From: DATDMG01 sp036518955
Lineage (GTDB): Bacteria; Actinomycetota; Actinomycetes; Actinomycetales; Kineosporiaceae
Direction of reading: 5' to 3'
Length of the DNA stretch: 39,439 nt
NCBI GenBank assembly: GCA_036518955.1
Contig: DATDMG010000139.1
Span: 1 to 39,439 of the forward strand
In this document: piece after piece, positions 7,357 to 15,715 of the stretch
Layout of the letters: each line of letters begins with the position of its first letter
Numbering within the stretch: the first letter of the stretch is position 1
The notes under the pieces: model-generated
Database searches by the model: none
Seen by the model: only the letters and a program-made list of their open reading frames with translations
What the model was told of the DNA's origin: nothing
Program-made: the position numbers and the translations under genes

Positions 7357-7989
7357 TCACAGGCCCAGCTTGACCGCCTGGAACCGGCGGACCGCGTCGT
7401 CCGGGCCCTCGACCTCGATCCGGGCGTGCTCGCCGCGGCCGGACGAGTGGAGCAGCAGCTCGGCGGGCTCCCCGGTCAGGGTCACCTGCGGGTCGTGGGC
7501 GCCGACGCTGTGCCGCCGCCCGTCAGGGGTGGCGAGGACGACGCCGACCGGGCACCGGCGGTAGGCCCACCGGCCGGTGCGCCGCAGCGCGGTCCAGACC
7601 GCGTCCTGCTCGGCCGGCGGCAGCACACGGGGCGTCCAACCCGGCTGCGCGCGCCGCACGTCCTCGGTATGGATCAGGAACTCGACGAAGTTCGCCACCG
7701 CGTCCACGCCGGGGATCGCGAACAGGCTGATGACCGGCGGCCCGTCGGCGATCAGTTGGATCAGCTCGGGGTAGGGGGTCCGGGCGTACCCCGCCCGCAC
7801 CCGTTCGGCCCACGGCGCGAGGAGCGGGACCAGCAGGCCCGGGGTGCTGTCGGGACGGCGCTCGCGGGCGACGACGTGGGCGGCCAGGTCCAGTGCGGTC
7901 CACCCCGCGCAGAGCGTCGGGGCTCCCGGAGGGACCGCCTGGAGCGCCGCTACGAGCTCGGCCCGCTCTGCGGCGGCATAGGAACTCAT
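7357..7989 (-). CDS. TIGR03085-family (DinB/MDMPI-like) metal-binding protein
   Basis: A 210-residue protein of the actinobacterial TIGR03085 family, related to the DinB-like mycothiol-dependent maleylpyruvate isomerase N-terminal fold. LCAGWTALDLAAHVVARERR (26-45) is the helix with the first metal-type histidine, and EFLIHTEDVRRAQP carries a second conserved His-Thr-Glu-Asp set. The substrate is unknown; relatives use mycothiol, which actinomycetes make. The ATG start is divergent from the ABC exporter genes. Location beside hisF is often seen but says little about function. Family confident, reaction unknown. Confidence 0.87.
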   Translation of the reverse strand: MSSYAAAERAELVAALQAVPPGAPTLCAGWTALDLAAHVVARERRPDSTPGLLVPLLAPWAERVRAGYARTPYPELIQLIADGPPVISLFAIPGVDAVANFVEFLIHTEDVRRAQPGWTPRVLPPAEQDAVWTALRRTGRWAYRRCPVGVVLATPDGRRHSVGAHDPQVTLTGEPAELLLHSSGRGEHARIEVEGPDDAVRRFQAVKLGL

Positions 7990-8152
7990 ACCTGGATCGT
8001 TGCACGGAAGCAGCGTCCGGCGCGCGCCGGGGTGCGTGAAAGGCTCGGCTGAGTCCGGCGAGGCCAGGTCCGCGAGCCGGGCTCGGCCGAGTCACCGCCG
8101 CCCGTCACCGAGCCGGCCCGTCACGCCCGCCCGTCACCCAGGGAGGAGAGCC

Positions 8153-9988
8153 GTGCCCGCCCACGACCAAGGGGACCTGCTGCGCCGCGGACTGCGCGTG
8201 GTGTGGATCGGTGTCCGGGAGGAACCGCGGCTCTTCACCCTCGCGGTCCTCGGCAGCAGCCTGTACGGGGTGGGGACGGCGGGTTCCGGCTGGGTGCTCG
8301 GACGGCTGACCCAGCAGGTGCTGGCGCCGGCGTTCGCGGCCCGCCGGATCACCACCGGCCAGCTGCTGGTCGCGACCGGCACGCTCGCCGGCGTGGCCGT
8401 GCTCACCGCCGCGGGCGTGGTGATCCGGCGGGCCGCCGGCGGCGCCACCATGTACAGGCTCCAGGCCCGCTACCGCAGTCGCCTCGCCCGGCAGTACCTT
8501 CGGCTGCCCCTGGCGTGGCACCACCGCCACGCCACCGGCCGGCTGCTGTCGATCGCGAACGCGGACGCCGAGGCGACCTGGCAGGTGTTCGCCCCGCTGC
8601 CGATGTCGCTGGGCGTCGTCGTGATGTTCGCCGTCGGGGCGGTCGCGATGGTGGCGGCGGATGCCGTGCTGGCCGCCATCGGGCTGCTCGTGCTGCCCGC
8701 GCTGGTCGCCGTCAACACCCTCTACCAGCGCAGGATGTCCCCGCTGGTGGCGCGGGCGCAGGCCCTGCGGGCCGACGTCTCGGCCGTGGCGCACGAGAGC
8801 TTCGACGGTGCGTTGGTGGTCAAGACGTTGGGCCGGGAGGCCGACGAGACCGCCCGGTTCGCGGCCGTCGCCGGCGCGCTGCAGGACGCCAACGTGGCGG
8901 TCGGCGCCACCCGAGGCGTGTTCGATCCGGTCATCGAGGCGCTGCCGATGTTCGGCACGCTCGCCGTGCTGGCGGTCGGGACCGCGCGGGTGGCCGCGAT
9001 GGAGTCCACGACCGGGGACGTCGTCCAGGTGGCCTACCTGCTCTCGCTGCTGTCGTTCCCGATGCGGGCGCTGGGCTGGGTGCTCGGCGAGCTGCCGCGG
9101 GCCGTCGTCGGCTGGGAGCGGATGGCCACGGTGCTGCAGGCGGAGGGCTCCATGCCCTACGGCGACCGGGAGCTCACCGGTCAGGGCGCCGCGGCGATCG
9201 CGGTGCGGGCGGCCGGGTACGCCCACACCGGCGAGGACGGCGAGCCCTTGCCGGTCCTTCACGAGGTCACCCTGGACGTCGCACCCGGCCGCACGGTAGC
9301 GATCGTCGGACCCACCGGGGCCGGCAAGTCGACCCTGGCCGGGCTGCTGGTCCGGCTCGTCGACCCCCCCGACGGGCGGGTCCTCCTGGACGGGGTGGAT
9401 CTGCGGGACCTGCGCCGCGGCGCGTCGTCCGAGGCGGTCGCCCTGGTGCCGCAGAGCACCTTCGTGTTCGACGACACCGTGCGTGGCAACGTCACGCTCG
9501 GGGCCGGCCTGCCCGAGGCCGAGGTCTGGTGGGCCCTGCGGCTGGCCCGGGCCGACGGCTTCGTCCGGGAGCTGCCGGAGGGGCTGGACACGCGGGTGGG
9601 TGAGCGCGGGACCACGCTGTCCGGGGGGCAGCGGCAGCGTCTGGCGCTGGCCCGGGCGCTCGTCCGCCGCCCGCGGCTGCTGGTGCTGGATGATGCGACC
9701 TCCGCGGTCGACCCGCGGGTGGAGTCGGAGATCCTCGCCGGGCTGCGGGAGGCGTCCGGGCCGCGGGCCGGGGTGACCGTGCTGGTCGTCGCGCACCGGC
9801 TGGCCACGATCCTCCTCGCGGACGAGGTCGTCCACCTGGAGGGTGGCCGCGTCGTCGCCCGCGGGAAGCACGCCGAGCTGCTCGGGCGCAGCCCCGGCTA
9901 CCGGGATCTGGTGACGGCCTATGCCCTGGACGCGCAGGCGCGGGGCGCCACCGGCTCCCCGGTCGGGTCGCCGGGGGGCACGGCGTGA
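8153..9988 (+). CDS. ABC exporter half-transporter, subunit with non-canonical catalytic Asp
   Basis: A 611-residue protein with an exporter-type six-helix domain (about 1-330) fused to an ATPase domain (about 345-600). Walker A GPTGAGKS is at 386-393, the signature LSGGQ at 489-493, Walker B LLVLDD at 509-514 and the H-loop His at 548. The residue after the Walker B Asp is Asp514 rather than the catalytic Glu, a hallmark of the degenerate site of heterodimeric exporters such as TM287/288 or BmrCD. GTG 8153 is chosen because GGGAGGAGAG stands at 8141-8150; upstream open codons lack support. The stop overlaps the next gene by GTGA. Substrate unknown (lipid, drug or peptide). Confidence 0.92.
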   Translation: MPAHDQGDLLRRGLRVVWIGVREEPRLFTLAVLGSSLYGVGTAGSGWVLGRLTQQVLAPAFAARRITTGQLLVATGTLAGVAVLTAAGVVIRRAAGGATMYRLQARYRSRLARQYLRLPLAWHHRHATGRLLSIANADAEATWQVFAPLPMSLGVVVMFAVGAVAMVAADAVLAAIGLLVLPALVAVNTLYQRRMSPLVARAQALRADVSAVAHESFDGALVVKTLGREADETARFAAVAGALQDANVAVGATRGVFDPVIEALPMFGTLAVLAVGTARVAAMESTTGDVVQVAYLLSLLSFPMRALGWVLGELPRAVVGWERMATVLQAEGSMPYGDRELTGQGAAAIAVRAAGYAHTGEDGEPLPVLHEVTLDVAPGRTVAIVGPTGAGKSTLAGLLVRLVDPPDGRVLLDGVDLRDLRRGASSEAVALVPQSTFVFDDTVRGNVTLGAGLPEAEVWWALRLARADGFVRELPEGLDTRVGERGTTLSGGQRQRLALARALVRRPRLLVLDDATSAVDPRVESEILAGLREASGPRAGVTVLVVAHRLATILLADEVVHLEGGRVVARGKHAELLGRSPGYRDLVTAYALDAQARGATGSPVGSPGGTA

Positions 9989-11790
9989 CGTCCACGAGTC
10001 GGATCGGCGCGGCGGCCCCGGGTGGCGCGGTCGCCACGGTGCGCCGTGGCCTGCAGGTGTCACCGGAGATCACCCGTGGGCTCGGGGTCACGCTGCTGCT
10101 GGCGCTGGTGTCCACGGGCGGCCGGATCGTCGTCCCGGTCGCCGTGCAGCAGACCATCGACCGGGGCATCCGCGGCGCCGGCGGCCCGCGGCCGGGCCTG
10201 GTGCTGGCGATGGTCGTGGCCGCGGCAGCCGGGATCGCCGTCACCGCGTCGTCCGCCTACCTGACGAACGTCCGGATCTTCCGGGCCACCGAGGCGGGCC
10301 TGGCGAGCCTGCGGACCAAGGCCTTCCGGCACGTGCACGACCTGTCCCTGCTCAGCCAGGACGCCGAGCGCCGCGGTGCCCTCGTCGCCCGGGTGACCAC
10401 GGACGTCGACACGATCTCCACGTTCGTCCAGTTCGGTGGGCTGCTGCTGGTGTTGTCGACCGGACAGCTGCTGGTCGCGACCGTCCTGATGGCGATCTAC
10501 TCCTGGCAGCTCGCCGTCCTGGTGTGGTTGTGCTTCCTGCCGCTGTTCGGGTCGCTGCGCGCGCTGCAGCGGGTGGTGTCCCGGGCCTACGCCGCCGTCC
10601 GGGTGCGGGTCGCGGACATGCTCGGCGCGGTCTCGGAGTCCGTCGTCGGGGCGGACACCATCCGGGTCTACGGGATCGAGGACCGCACCCAGCGCCGCAT
10701 CGACGCCGCCGTCGGCGCGCACCGGCACGCCGCCGTCCGCGCCCAGGTGCTGGTGGCGGTCTCCTTCACCAGCGGGGTGCTGCTGTCGGGGCTCGTGGTC
10801 GCCGTTGTCGTCGGCGTCGGCGCGCGGTGGGGCGTCACGTCCGGGCTCACGCTCGGCCGGCTGGTGGCGTTCCTGTTCCTGGTCCAGCTGTTCACCGCGC
10901 CGGTCCAGACGGGCACCGAGGTACTCAACGAGATGCAGAACGCGGTCGCCGGCTGGAGCCGGGTGCTCGCCGTCCTGGACACCCCGGCGGACGTCGCCGA
11001 TCCGGGCCCCGATGGGGCCGACCTGCCCCGCGGCCCGATGACGGTGACCTTCGACGCGGTGTCGTACGCCTACCCGGGCGGCCCGCCGGTGCTGCGCGAC
11101 GTCCGGCTGGAGCTGCCCGCCGGCAGCCGCGTCGCCGTCGTCGGTGAGACCGGGTCGGGCAAGACGACCCTGGCCAAGCTGCTCGTCCGGCTGATGGACC
11201 CGACGAGCGGCCGGGTCCTGCTCGACGGCGTCGATCTGCGCCAGGTGCGGTTCGCCTCGCTCCGGGAGCGGGTGGTGATGGTGCCGCAGGAGGGCTTCCT
11301 CCTCGACGGCACGCTGGCCGACAACATCGCCTGGGGCCGGCCGGGCGCCGGTGCGGACGACGTCCGGCGCGCGCTGGCGGAGCTCGGGCTGGTGGACTGG
11401 GCCGAGGCGCTCGCCTACGGGTTGCGGACACCGGTCGGCCAGCGGGGGGAGTCGCTGTCGGCGGGGGAGCGGCAGTTGGTCGCGCTGGCCCGGGCCTACC
11501 TCGCCGACCCCGACCTGCTGGTCCTCGACGAGGCGACCTCCTCGGTGGACCCGGCCACGGAGGTGCGCCTGCAGCACGCCCTCGAGGGGCTGACCCGGGC
11601 TCGGACCTCGGTCGCGATCGCGCACCGGCTGTCCACCGCCGAGGCCGCCGATCTCGTCGTCGTGGTGGACGCCGGAGCGGTGGTGGACGTCGGCACCCAC
11701 CCGGAGCTGGTCGGCCGGTGCCCGGTCTACCAACGGCTGCATGCGAGCTGGGCGGCACAGCGCACGCCCACGCCGACGCCGACGCCGTGA
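9985..11790 (+). CDS. ABC exporter half-transporter, partner subunit with degenerate signature motif
   Basis: A 601-residue exporter half: transmembrane domain about 20-330, ATPase domain about 350-590. Walker A GETGSGKT is at 387-394, and Walker B is canonical LLVLDE (D515, catalytic E516) with H-loop His547, but the signature reads LSAGE (491-495) instead of LSGGQ. Together with the Asp-for-Glu change in the preceding gene this builds one full ATP site and one degenerate site, so the two proteins should form a heterodimer. The GTG start overlaps the first gene's stop (GTGA). The protein ends in a short Thr-Pro repeat (TPTPTPTP). Substrate not predictable. Confidence 0.92.
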   Translation: MTSTSRIGAAAPGGAVATVRRGLQVSPEITRGLGVTLLLALVSTGGRIVVPVAVQQTIDRGIRGAGGPRPGLVLAMVVAAAAGIAVTASSAYLTNVRIFRATEAGLASLRTKAFRHVHDLSLLSQDAERRGALVARVTTDVDTISTFVQFGGLLLVLSTGQLLVATVLMAIYSWQLAVLVWLCFLPLFGSLRALQRVVSRAYAAVRVRVADMLGAVSESVVGADTIRVYGIEDRTQRRIDAAVGAHRHAAVRAQVLVAVSFTSGVLLSGLVVAVVVGVGARWGVTSGLTLGRLVAFLFLVQLFTAPVQTGTEVLNEMQNAVAGWSRVLAVLDTPADVADPGPDGADLPRGPMTVTFDAVSYAYPGGPPVLRDVRLELPAGSRVAVVGETGSGKTTLAKLLVRLMDPTSGRVLLDGVDLRQVRFASLRERVVMVPQEGFLLDGTLADNIAWGRPGAGADDVRRALAELGLVDWAEALAYGLRTPVGQRGESLSAGERQLVALARAYLADPDLLVLDEATSSVDPATEVRLQHALEGLTRARTSVAIAHRLSTAEAADLVVVVDAGAVVDVGTHPELVGRCPVYQRLHASWAAQRTPTPTPTP

Positions 11791-11818
11791 TCAGACCCTC
11801 CGGCCCGGCGCGGGTCAC

Positions 11819-11824
11819 TAGGAT
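11819..11824 (+). promoter_or_regulatory. -10 box of a probable leaderless promoter for hisI-trpE
   Basis: TAGGAT fits TANNNT and ends six bases before GTG 11831. It lies 28 bases after the ABC exporter stop, so hisI and trpE can be expressed independently of the exporter. No ribosome-binding site precedes the GTG. Confidence 0.6.
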
Positions 11825-11830
11825 CAGGGA

Positions 11831-12205
11831 GTGCCTCTCGACCCCGCCGTGGCCCGGCGGCTCTCGCGTGACCGCGACGGGCTGGTGTGCGCCGTCGTCC
11901 AGCAGCACGACACCCGCGACGTCCTGATGGTCGGCTGGATGGACGACGAGGCGCTCCACCGCACCCTGACCACCGGCCGGGTGACCTTCTGGAGCCGTAG
12001 CCGGCAGGAGTACTGGCGCAAGGGCGACACCTCGGGGCACGTCCAGTTCGTCAGGACGGTGGCGTTGGACTGCGACGGCGATGCCCTGCTCGTCACGGTC
12101 GAACAGGTGGGCGCGGCCTGCCACACCGGGGACCGCACCTGCTTCGACGCCGGGCCGCTGGTCGTCACCCGGAGCCGGGTCGCCGCCGGGGAGGGCCCGC
12201 AGTGA
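11831..12205 (+). CDS. hisI: Phosphoribosyl-AMP cyclohydrolase
   Basis: Third step of histidine synthesis: opens the purine ring of phosphoribosyl-AMP. The 124-residue protein has VGWMDDEAL (34-42), TFWSRSRQEYWRKGDTSGH (52-70), the metal-binding DCDGD (80-84) and the zinc cysteines C81, C97 and C104 in GAACHTGDRTCF. The hisE domain is separate (at 2709), as in other actinobacteria. The start is GTG 11831 by its leaderless -10 box. The stop overlaps the trpE start (GTGA), so hisI and trpE are translated together. Confidence 0.96.
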   Translation: MPLDPAVARRLSRDRDGLVCAVVQQHDTRDVLMVGWMDDEALHRTLTTGRVTFWSRSRQEYWRKGDTSGHVQFVRTVALDCDGDALLVTVEQVGAACHTGDRTCFDAGPLVVTRSRVAAGEGPQ

Positions 12206-13761
12206 ACCTCGGCACCGGACCCGAGGTCGCCGCGGAGGTCGGCGACCTCCCCCTGGGCGCCACCTGGCCGAGCCTGGACACGTTCCGCCTCCTCGCCCGG
12301 GACCGACGGGTGGTACCCGTCGTCCGGCGTTTCCTCGCCGACGGCGAGACGCCGATCGCCGTCTACCGGAAGCTCTCCGGCGACCGCCCCGGCACGTTCC
12401 TGCTGGAGTCGGCGGAGGCCGGGGTGTGGTCGCGCTGGAGCATCGTCGGCGCCGCCAGCCGTGCCACGTTGACGGCGCGTGACGGCCGCGCCCACTGGCT
12501 CGGGGAGCCTCCGGTCGGCGTCCCGACCTCGGGCGACCCGCTGCTGGCCCTGCGTGACACTCTCGCCGCGTTCCGGACGCCGCACCTGCCCGGCCTGCCG
12601 CCGCTGACCGGCGGCATGGTCGGGTTCGTCGCCTGGGACGCCGTGCGCCGCTGGGAGCGGCTGCCCACCACCACGGTCGACGAGCTCGGCGTCCCGGAGC
12701 TGTGCCTCAGCCTGGCCACCGATCTGGCCGTTCTCGACCACCACGACGGAACGCTCCTGCTGGTGGCGAACGCGGTGAACTACGACAACAGCGGCGAGCG
12801 GGTCGACGAGGCGTGGGCGGATGCCGTGGCCCGGCTCGACCGGATGACGACCCAGCTGGCGGCGCCCGCGCCGAGCACGGTCGCCGTCCACTCCGGGCAG
12901 GCTCCCGTCCACGCGGCCGGGCGGAGCACCCGGGAGGAGTACCTGGCCTCGGTGGTCGCCGGCAAGACCGCGATCCGGGACGGCGACGTGTTCCAGGTCG
13001 TCCTCGCCCAGCGGTTCGACCTGGAGTGCCCGGCCGACGCGCTGGACGTCTACCGGGTGCTCCGCGCCTCGAACCCGAGCCCCTACATGTACCTCTACCG
13101 GACCACCGACCCCTCCGGGGGGCGCCTCGACGTCGTCGGCTCGAGCCCGGAGGCCCTGGTCACCGTGACCGGCGGCCGGGTGATCACGCACCCGATCGCC
13201 GGCACCCGCCGCCGCGGCGCGACCGAGGCCGAGGACGTCGCCCTGGCCGAGGAGCTCCTCGCCGACACCAAGGAGCGGGCCGAGCACCTGATGCTCGTCG
13301 ACCTGTCCCGTAACGACCTGGGCCGGGTGTCCGCGCCCGGAACCGTCGAGGTGGTCCAGTTCATGGAGGTCGAGCGGTACAGCCACGTGATGCACCTGGT
13401 GTCGACGGTCGAGGGTGACCTCGCCCCCGGCCGGACCGCCTTCGACGTCCTGCAGAGCACCTTTCCGGCCGGCACCCTGTCCGGCGCGCCGAAGCCGCGG
13501 GCGATGGAGCTGATCGAGGAGCTGGAGCCGGTCCGCCGGGGTCTGTACGGCGGGGTCGTGGGGTACTTCGACTGGGCCGGCGACTCCGATCTGGCGATCG
13601 CGATCCGGACGGCGCTGCTCCGGGACGGGACGGCGCACGTCCAGGCCGGTGCGGGCATCGTCGCGGACTCGATCCCCGAGCGTGAGGACGACGAGTGCCG
13701 GAACAAGGCCGCCGCCGTCCTCCGCGCGGTCGCCACGGCGGCGACGCTGCGCCGGCCGTGA
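12202..13761 (+). CDS. trpE: Anthranilate synthase component I
   Basis: Makes anthranilate from chorismate, using ammonia from the glutamine amidotransferase TrpG, which is not in this window. The 519-residue chorismate-binding protein has the tryptophan feedback element LLES at 67-70, GTRRRGATEAED starting near 334, LMLVDLSRNDLGR near 363-375 and GTLSGAPKPRAMELI near 425-439. Presence of the LLES serine predicts inhibition by tryptophan. The GTG start overlaps the hisI stop; the stop overlaps the next gene. No leader peptide rich in Trp codons is visible, consistent with transcription from the hisI promoter. Confidence 0.96.
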   Translation: MNLGTGPEVAAEVGDLPLGATWPSLDTFRLLARDRRVVPVVRRFLADGETPIAVYRKLSGDRPGTFLLESAEAGVWSRWSIVGAASRATLTARDGRAHWLGEPPVGVPTSGDPLLALRDTLAAFRTPHLPGLPPLTGGMVGFVAWDAVRRWERLPTTTVDELGVPELCLSLATDLAVLDHHDGTLLLVANAVNYDNSGERVDEAWADAVARLDRMTTQLAAPAPSTVAVHSGQAPVHAAGRSTREEYLASVVAGKTAIRDGDVFQVVLAQRFDLECPADALDVYRVLRASNPSPYMYLYRTTDPSGGRLDVVGSSPEALVTVTGGRVITHPIAGTRRRGATEAEDVALAEELLADTKERAEHLMLVDLSRNDLGRVSAPGTVEVVQFMEVERYSHVMHLVSTVEGDLAPGRTAFDVLQSTFPAGTLSGAPKPRAMELIEELEPVRRGLYGGVVGYFDWAGDSDLAIAIRTALLRDGTAHVQAGAGIVADSIPEREDDECRNKAAAVLRAVATAATLRRP

Positions 13762-14495
13762 CCGGGCCCGGCCGGCCTGATCGCCGAGCCGGGCCCACCT
13801 CCCGTGCCGTGGCCCTGCTCGCCGTCCTGGTCGGCGCGGGACTCGTCGTGCTCGCCACCGGCCGGAACTGGGTCACGGTGACGGTGGCCGGCGCGGGCGG
13901 CAGGCTCCAGGTGGGGGCCGACGGCCGGCTCGCCGCGCCCGGCGCGGCGGCCGTCGGCCTGGTCGCGGCAGCGGGCATCGTCGTCGCGCTGACGGCGGGC
14001 CGCCTGGTCCGGGCGGTGGTGACGGGCCTGCTGGTGGCGGCCGGCCTGACGGCCGCCGCCCTGTCCGTGCCGGTGTGGCACGACCCGGCGGGCGTCGCGG
14101 CACCGGCCGCCGCCCGCGTCACCGGCACGGTCGGGCAGAGCCGCGGCGACGCGCGGGTGACGGCCTGGCCGGCGGCCTCCGCGGCGGGCGGACTGCTGAT
14201 CGCGACCGGGGGGTTGGTCGGGGTGGTCCGCGGACGGCGCTGGCCGGGCCCGTCCCGGCGGTACGAGCGCGACGGTGGTCACGTGGACGCCGCACCACCG
14301 GGGACCGAACCCGCACCACCGGGGATCGAACCCGCACCGCCCGGCGGACCCGCGCCGCCCGGGCTCGCCGGACGAACCCGCGCCTCGGCGTCGTCCGAGC
14401 GGGACCGCAGGCTGGACCAGTGGGACTCCCTCAGCCGGGGGGAGGACCCGACCGACGAGGGCGAGGGCCCCGCGCCGGGTGAGCGGGCGCGCTGA
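13758..14495 (+). CDS. Trp biosynthesis-associated membrane protein (TIGR02234 family)
   Basis: A 245-residue protein beginning at a GTG that overlaps the trpE stop (GTGA). Four transmembrane helices are visible (about 17-35, 62-80, 86-104 and 138-157), then a cytoplasmic tail with near-repeats of the form APPGTEP/APPGIEP (178-202) and the conserved family ending QWDSLSRGEDPT (221-232). Members are found beside trpE in actinobacteria; the function is unknown. The tail repeat corresponds to two 21-base DNA units at 14292-14333 that differ by one base, so its length probably varies among strains. Confidence 0.88.
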   Translation: MTGPGRPDRRAGPTSRAVALLAVLVGAGLVVLATGRNWVTVTVAGAGGRLQVGADGRLAAPGAAAVGLVAAAGIVVALTAGRLVRAVVTGLLVAAGLTAAALSVPVWHDPAGVAAPAAARVTGTVGQSRGDARVTAWPAASAAGGLLIATGGLVGVVRGRRWPGPSRRYERDGGHVDAAPPGTEPAPPGIEPAPPGGPAPPGLAGRTRASASSERDRRLDQWDSLSRGEDPTDEGEGPAPGERAR

Positions 14496-14586
14496 GGCCG
14501 TCGGCGACGGTGGGCCACACCACGCCGCCGGGTCCGGCAGCCCGCCCCGGACCTGTCAGAATGGCGGCACGTCCGGAAGGAGAACC

Positions 14587-14823
14587 ATGGCTCAGAAGCA
14601 GCCGGCACCGATCCCGCTCCACCACGACGCCCACGGCCAGAGCGTGGCGTCGTGGACGTCGGTCTCGATCATCGCCCTCGGGGCGCTGGTCGGCACGATC
14701 GCGGTCGTGGTGGGCCGGCCTGCGCTCCTCGTCGCCGCGGCCATCGTCGTGATCCTCGGTGCGGTGGCCGGCAAGGTGCTCGCGGCGATGGGCTTCGGGG
14801 TGTCGGGCAAGCCGGGGCACTGA
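14587..14823 (+). CDS. Small HGxxPAAW-like membrane protein
   Basis: A 78-residue protein in the usual position between the trpE-associated gene and trpC. The family motif reads HGQSVASW (16-23) instead of the usual HGxxPAAW, so Pro and one Ala are replaced. Two hydrophobic helices follow (about 24-43 and 46-66) and the tail is GVSGKPGH. GGAAGGAGA just before the ATG makes the start certain; a CAGAAT -10-like box lies at 14557-14562. Function unknown; association with tryptophan genes is known, mechanism is not. Confidence 0.83.
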   Translation: MAQKQPAPIPLHHDAHGQSVASWTSVSIIALGALVGTIAVVVGRPALLVAAAIVVILGAVAGKVLAAMGFGVSGKPGH

Positions 14824-14928
14824 CACCGGTCGCCCGGAACGCCCTGGATCGCCTCCCCGCGCACGTCACCTGGTAGGACGAGCCGAAATGATCGCCGCGG
14901 ATACCGGCGATCCGGCCTTGGATGTGGA

Positions 14929-14934
14929 TAGCCT
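14929..14934 (+). promoter_or_regulatory. -10 box upstream of the RDD-family gene
   Basis: TAGCCT lies 49 bases before the ATG at 14984, within the 160-base gap after the HGxxPAAW-like gene. A GGGGAGGG ribosome site follows at about 14972-14979, so this transcript has a leader. No clear -35. Confidence 0.45.
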
Positions 14935-14983
14935 GGGCGCCCCCGGTCCGGACCGTCCGGGCCGTTGGCTTGGGGAGGGTTCC

Positions 14984-15703
14984 ATGTCCGAAGGGACGCC
15001 GCTGCCCCCGCCCTACGGAGGAGGTCCTCCGGGCGGCCAACCGCCGTACGGCCAGCAGCCCCCGGCGCAGCCCTACGGGTCGCTCCCGCCCTCGGGCGGC
15101 CCGTACAACCCGCCGCCCGCCTACGGTGCGCCGCCCGCCTACGGTGCGCCGCCCGGTTACGGGACCCCGGCACCCTACCCGCAGTCCTACGGCGCCGCGC
15201 CCCCGTACGGGGCGCCGGTCGGCGTCCCGGCGAACCTGGCGTCGATGGGCAAGCGTTTCGGAGCTCGGGTCATCGACTACTTCATCACCATCGTGGTGGT
15301 GTCCGGCCTGGGCTTCGCCCTGGTGGGCGGCGCGGTCACGACCGTGCAGACGGACCCGACGACCGGCCAGGTGACGTCGGGTGGGGGAACCCTCATCGGT
15401 GCCGTCACCGTCTGGGGGGTGATCGCCTTCGCGTTCGGGGTGCTCTACGAGTTCGTGATGATCGCCATCAAGGGCGCCACGCTGGGCAAGATGGCCGTCG
15501 GGATCAAGGTTGTCCGGGAGGCCGACGGCCAGCTCCCCGGCTGGGGGCCCTCGGGGGTGCGATACGTGATCCAGGTGGCCGGATCCTTCGTCTGCGGGAT
15601 CGGCCTGTACGTGGTGTGGCTCTCCCCGTTCTTCGACAACACCGGGCGGCGGCAGGGCTGGCACGACAAGGCGGCCCACACCCTCGTCGTCAACACCCGG
15701 TGA
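14984..15703 (+). CDS. RDD-family membrane protein with a Pro/Tyr/Gly-rich N-terminal region
   Basis: A 239-residue protein. Residues 1-85 are low-complexity, with repeats around PAYGAP and PPYG, partly from duplicated DNA units near 15112-15153. The RDD domain starts at GKRFGARVIDYFI (89-101), carrying the Arg and Asp that name the family, with three or so helices (about 99-118, 133-158 and 195-214) and the typical GATLGKMAVGIKVV loop and a KAAHTLVV end. Function of such proteins is unknown; some take part in ion exchange. The ATG has a GGGGAGGG site. DUF2752 follows 12 bases downstream. Confidence 0.88.
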   Translation: MSEGTPLPPPYGGGPPGGQPPYGQQPPAQPYGSLPPSGGPYNPPPAYGAPPAYGAPPGYGTPAPYPQSYGAAPPYGAPVGVPANLASMGKRFGARVIDYFITIVVVSGLGFALVGGAVTTVQTDPTTGQVTSGGGTLIGAVTVWGVIAFAFGVLYEFVMIAIKGATLGKMAVGIKVVREADGQLPGWGPSGVRYVIQVAGSFVCGIGLYVVWLSPFFDNTGRRQGWHDKAAHTLVVNTR

Positions 15704-15715
15704 GCAGTTGGACGC

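Noticed and set aside
14300..14335. tRNA T-arm-like sequence (GGTTCGATCCCCGG on the minus strand)
   Set aside because: It arises twice inside the 21-bp coding repeat of the TIGR02234 gene; no acceptor or anticodon arms surround it.
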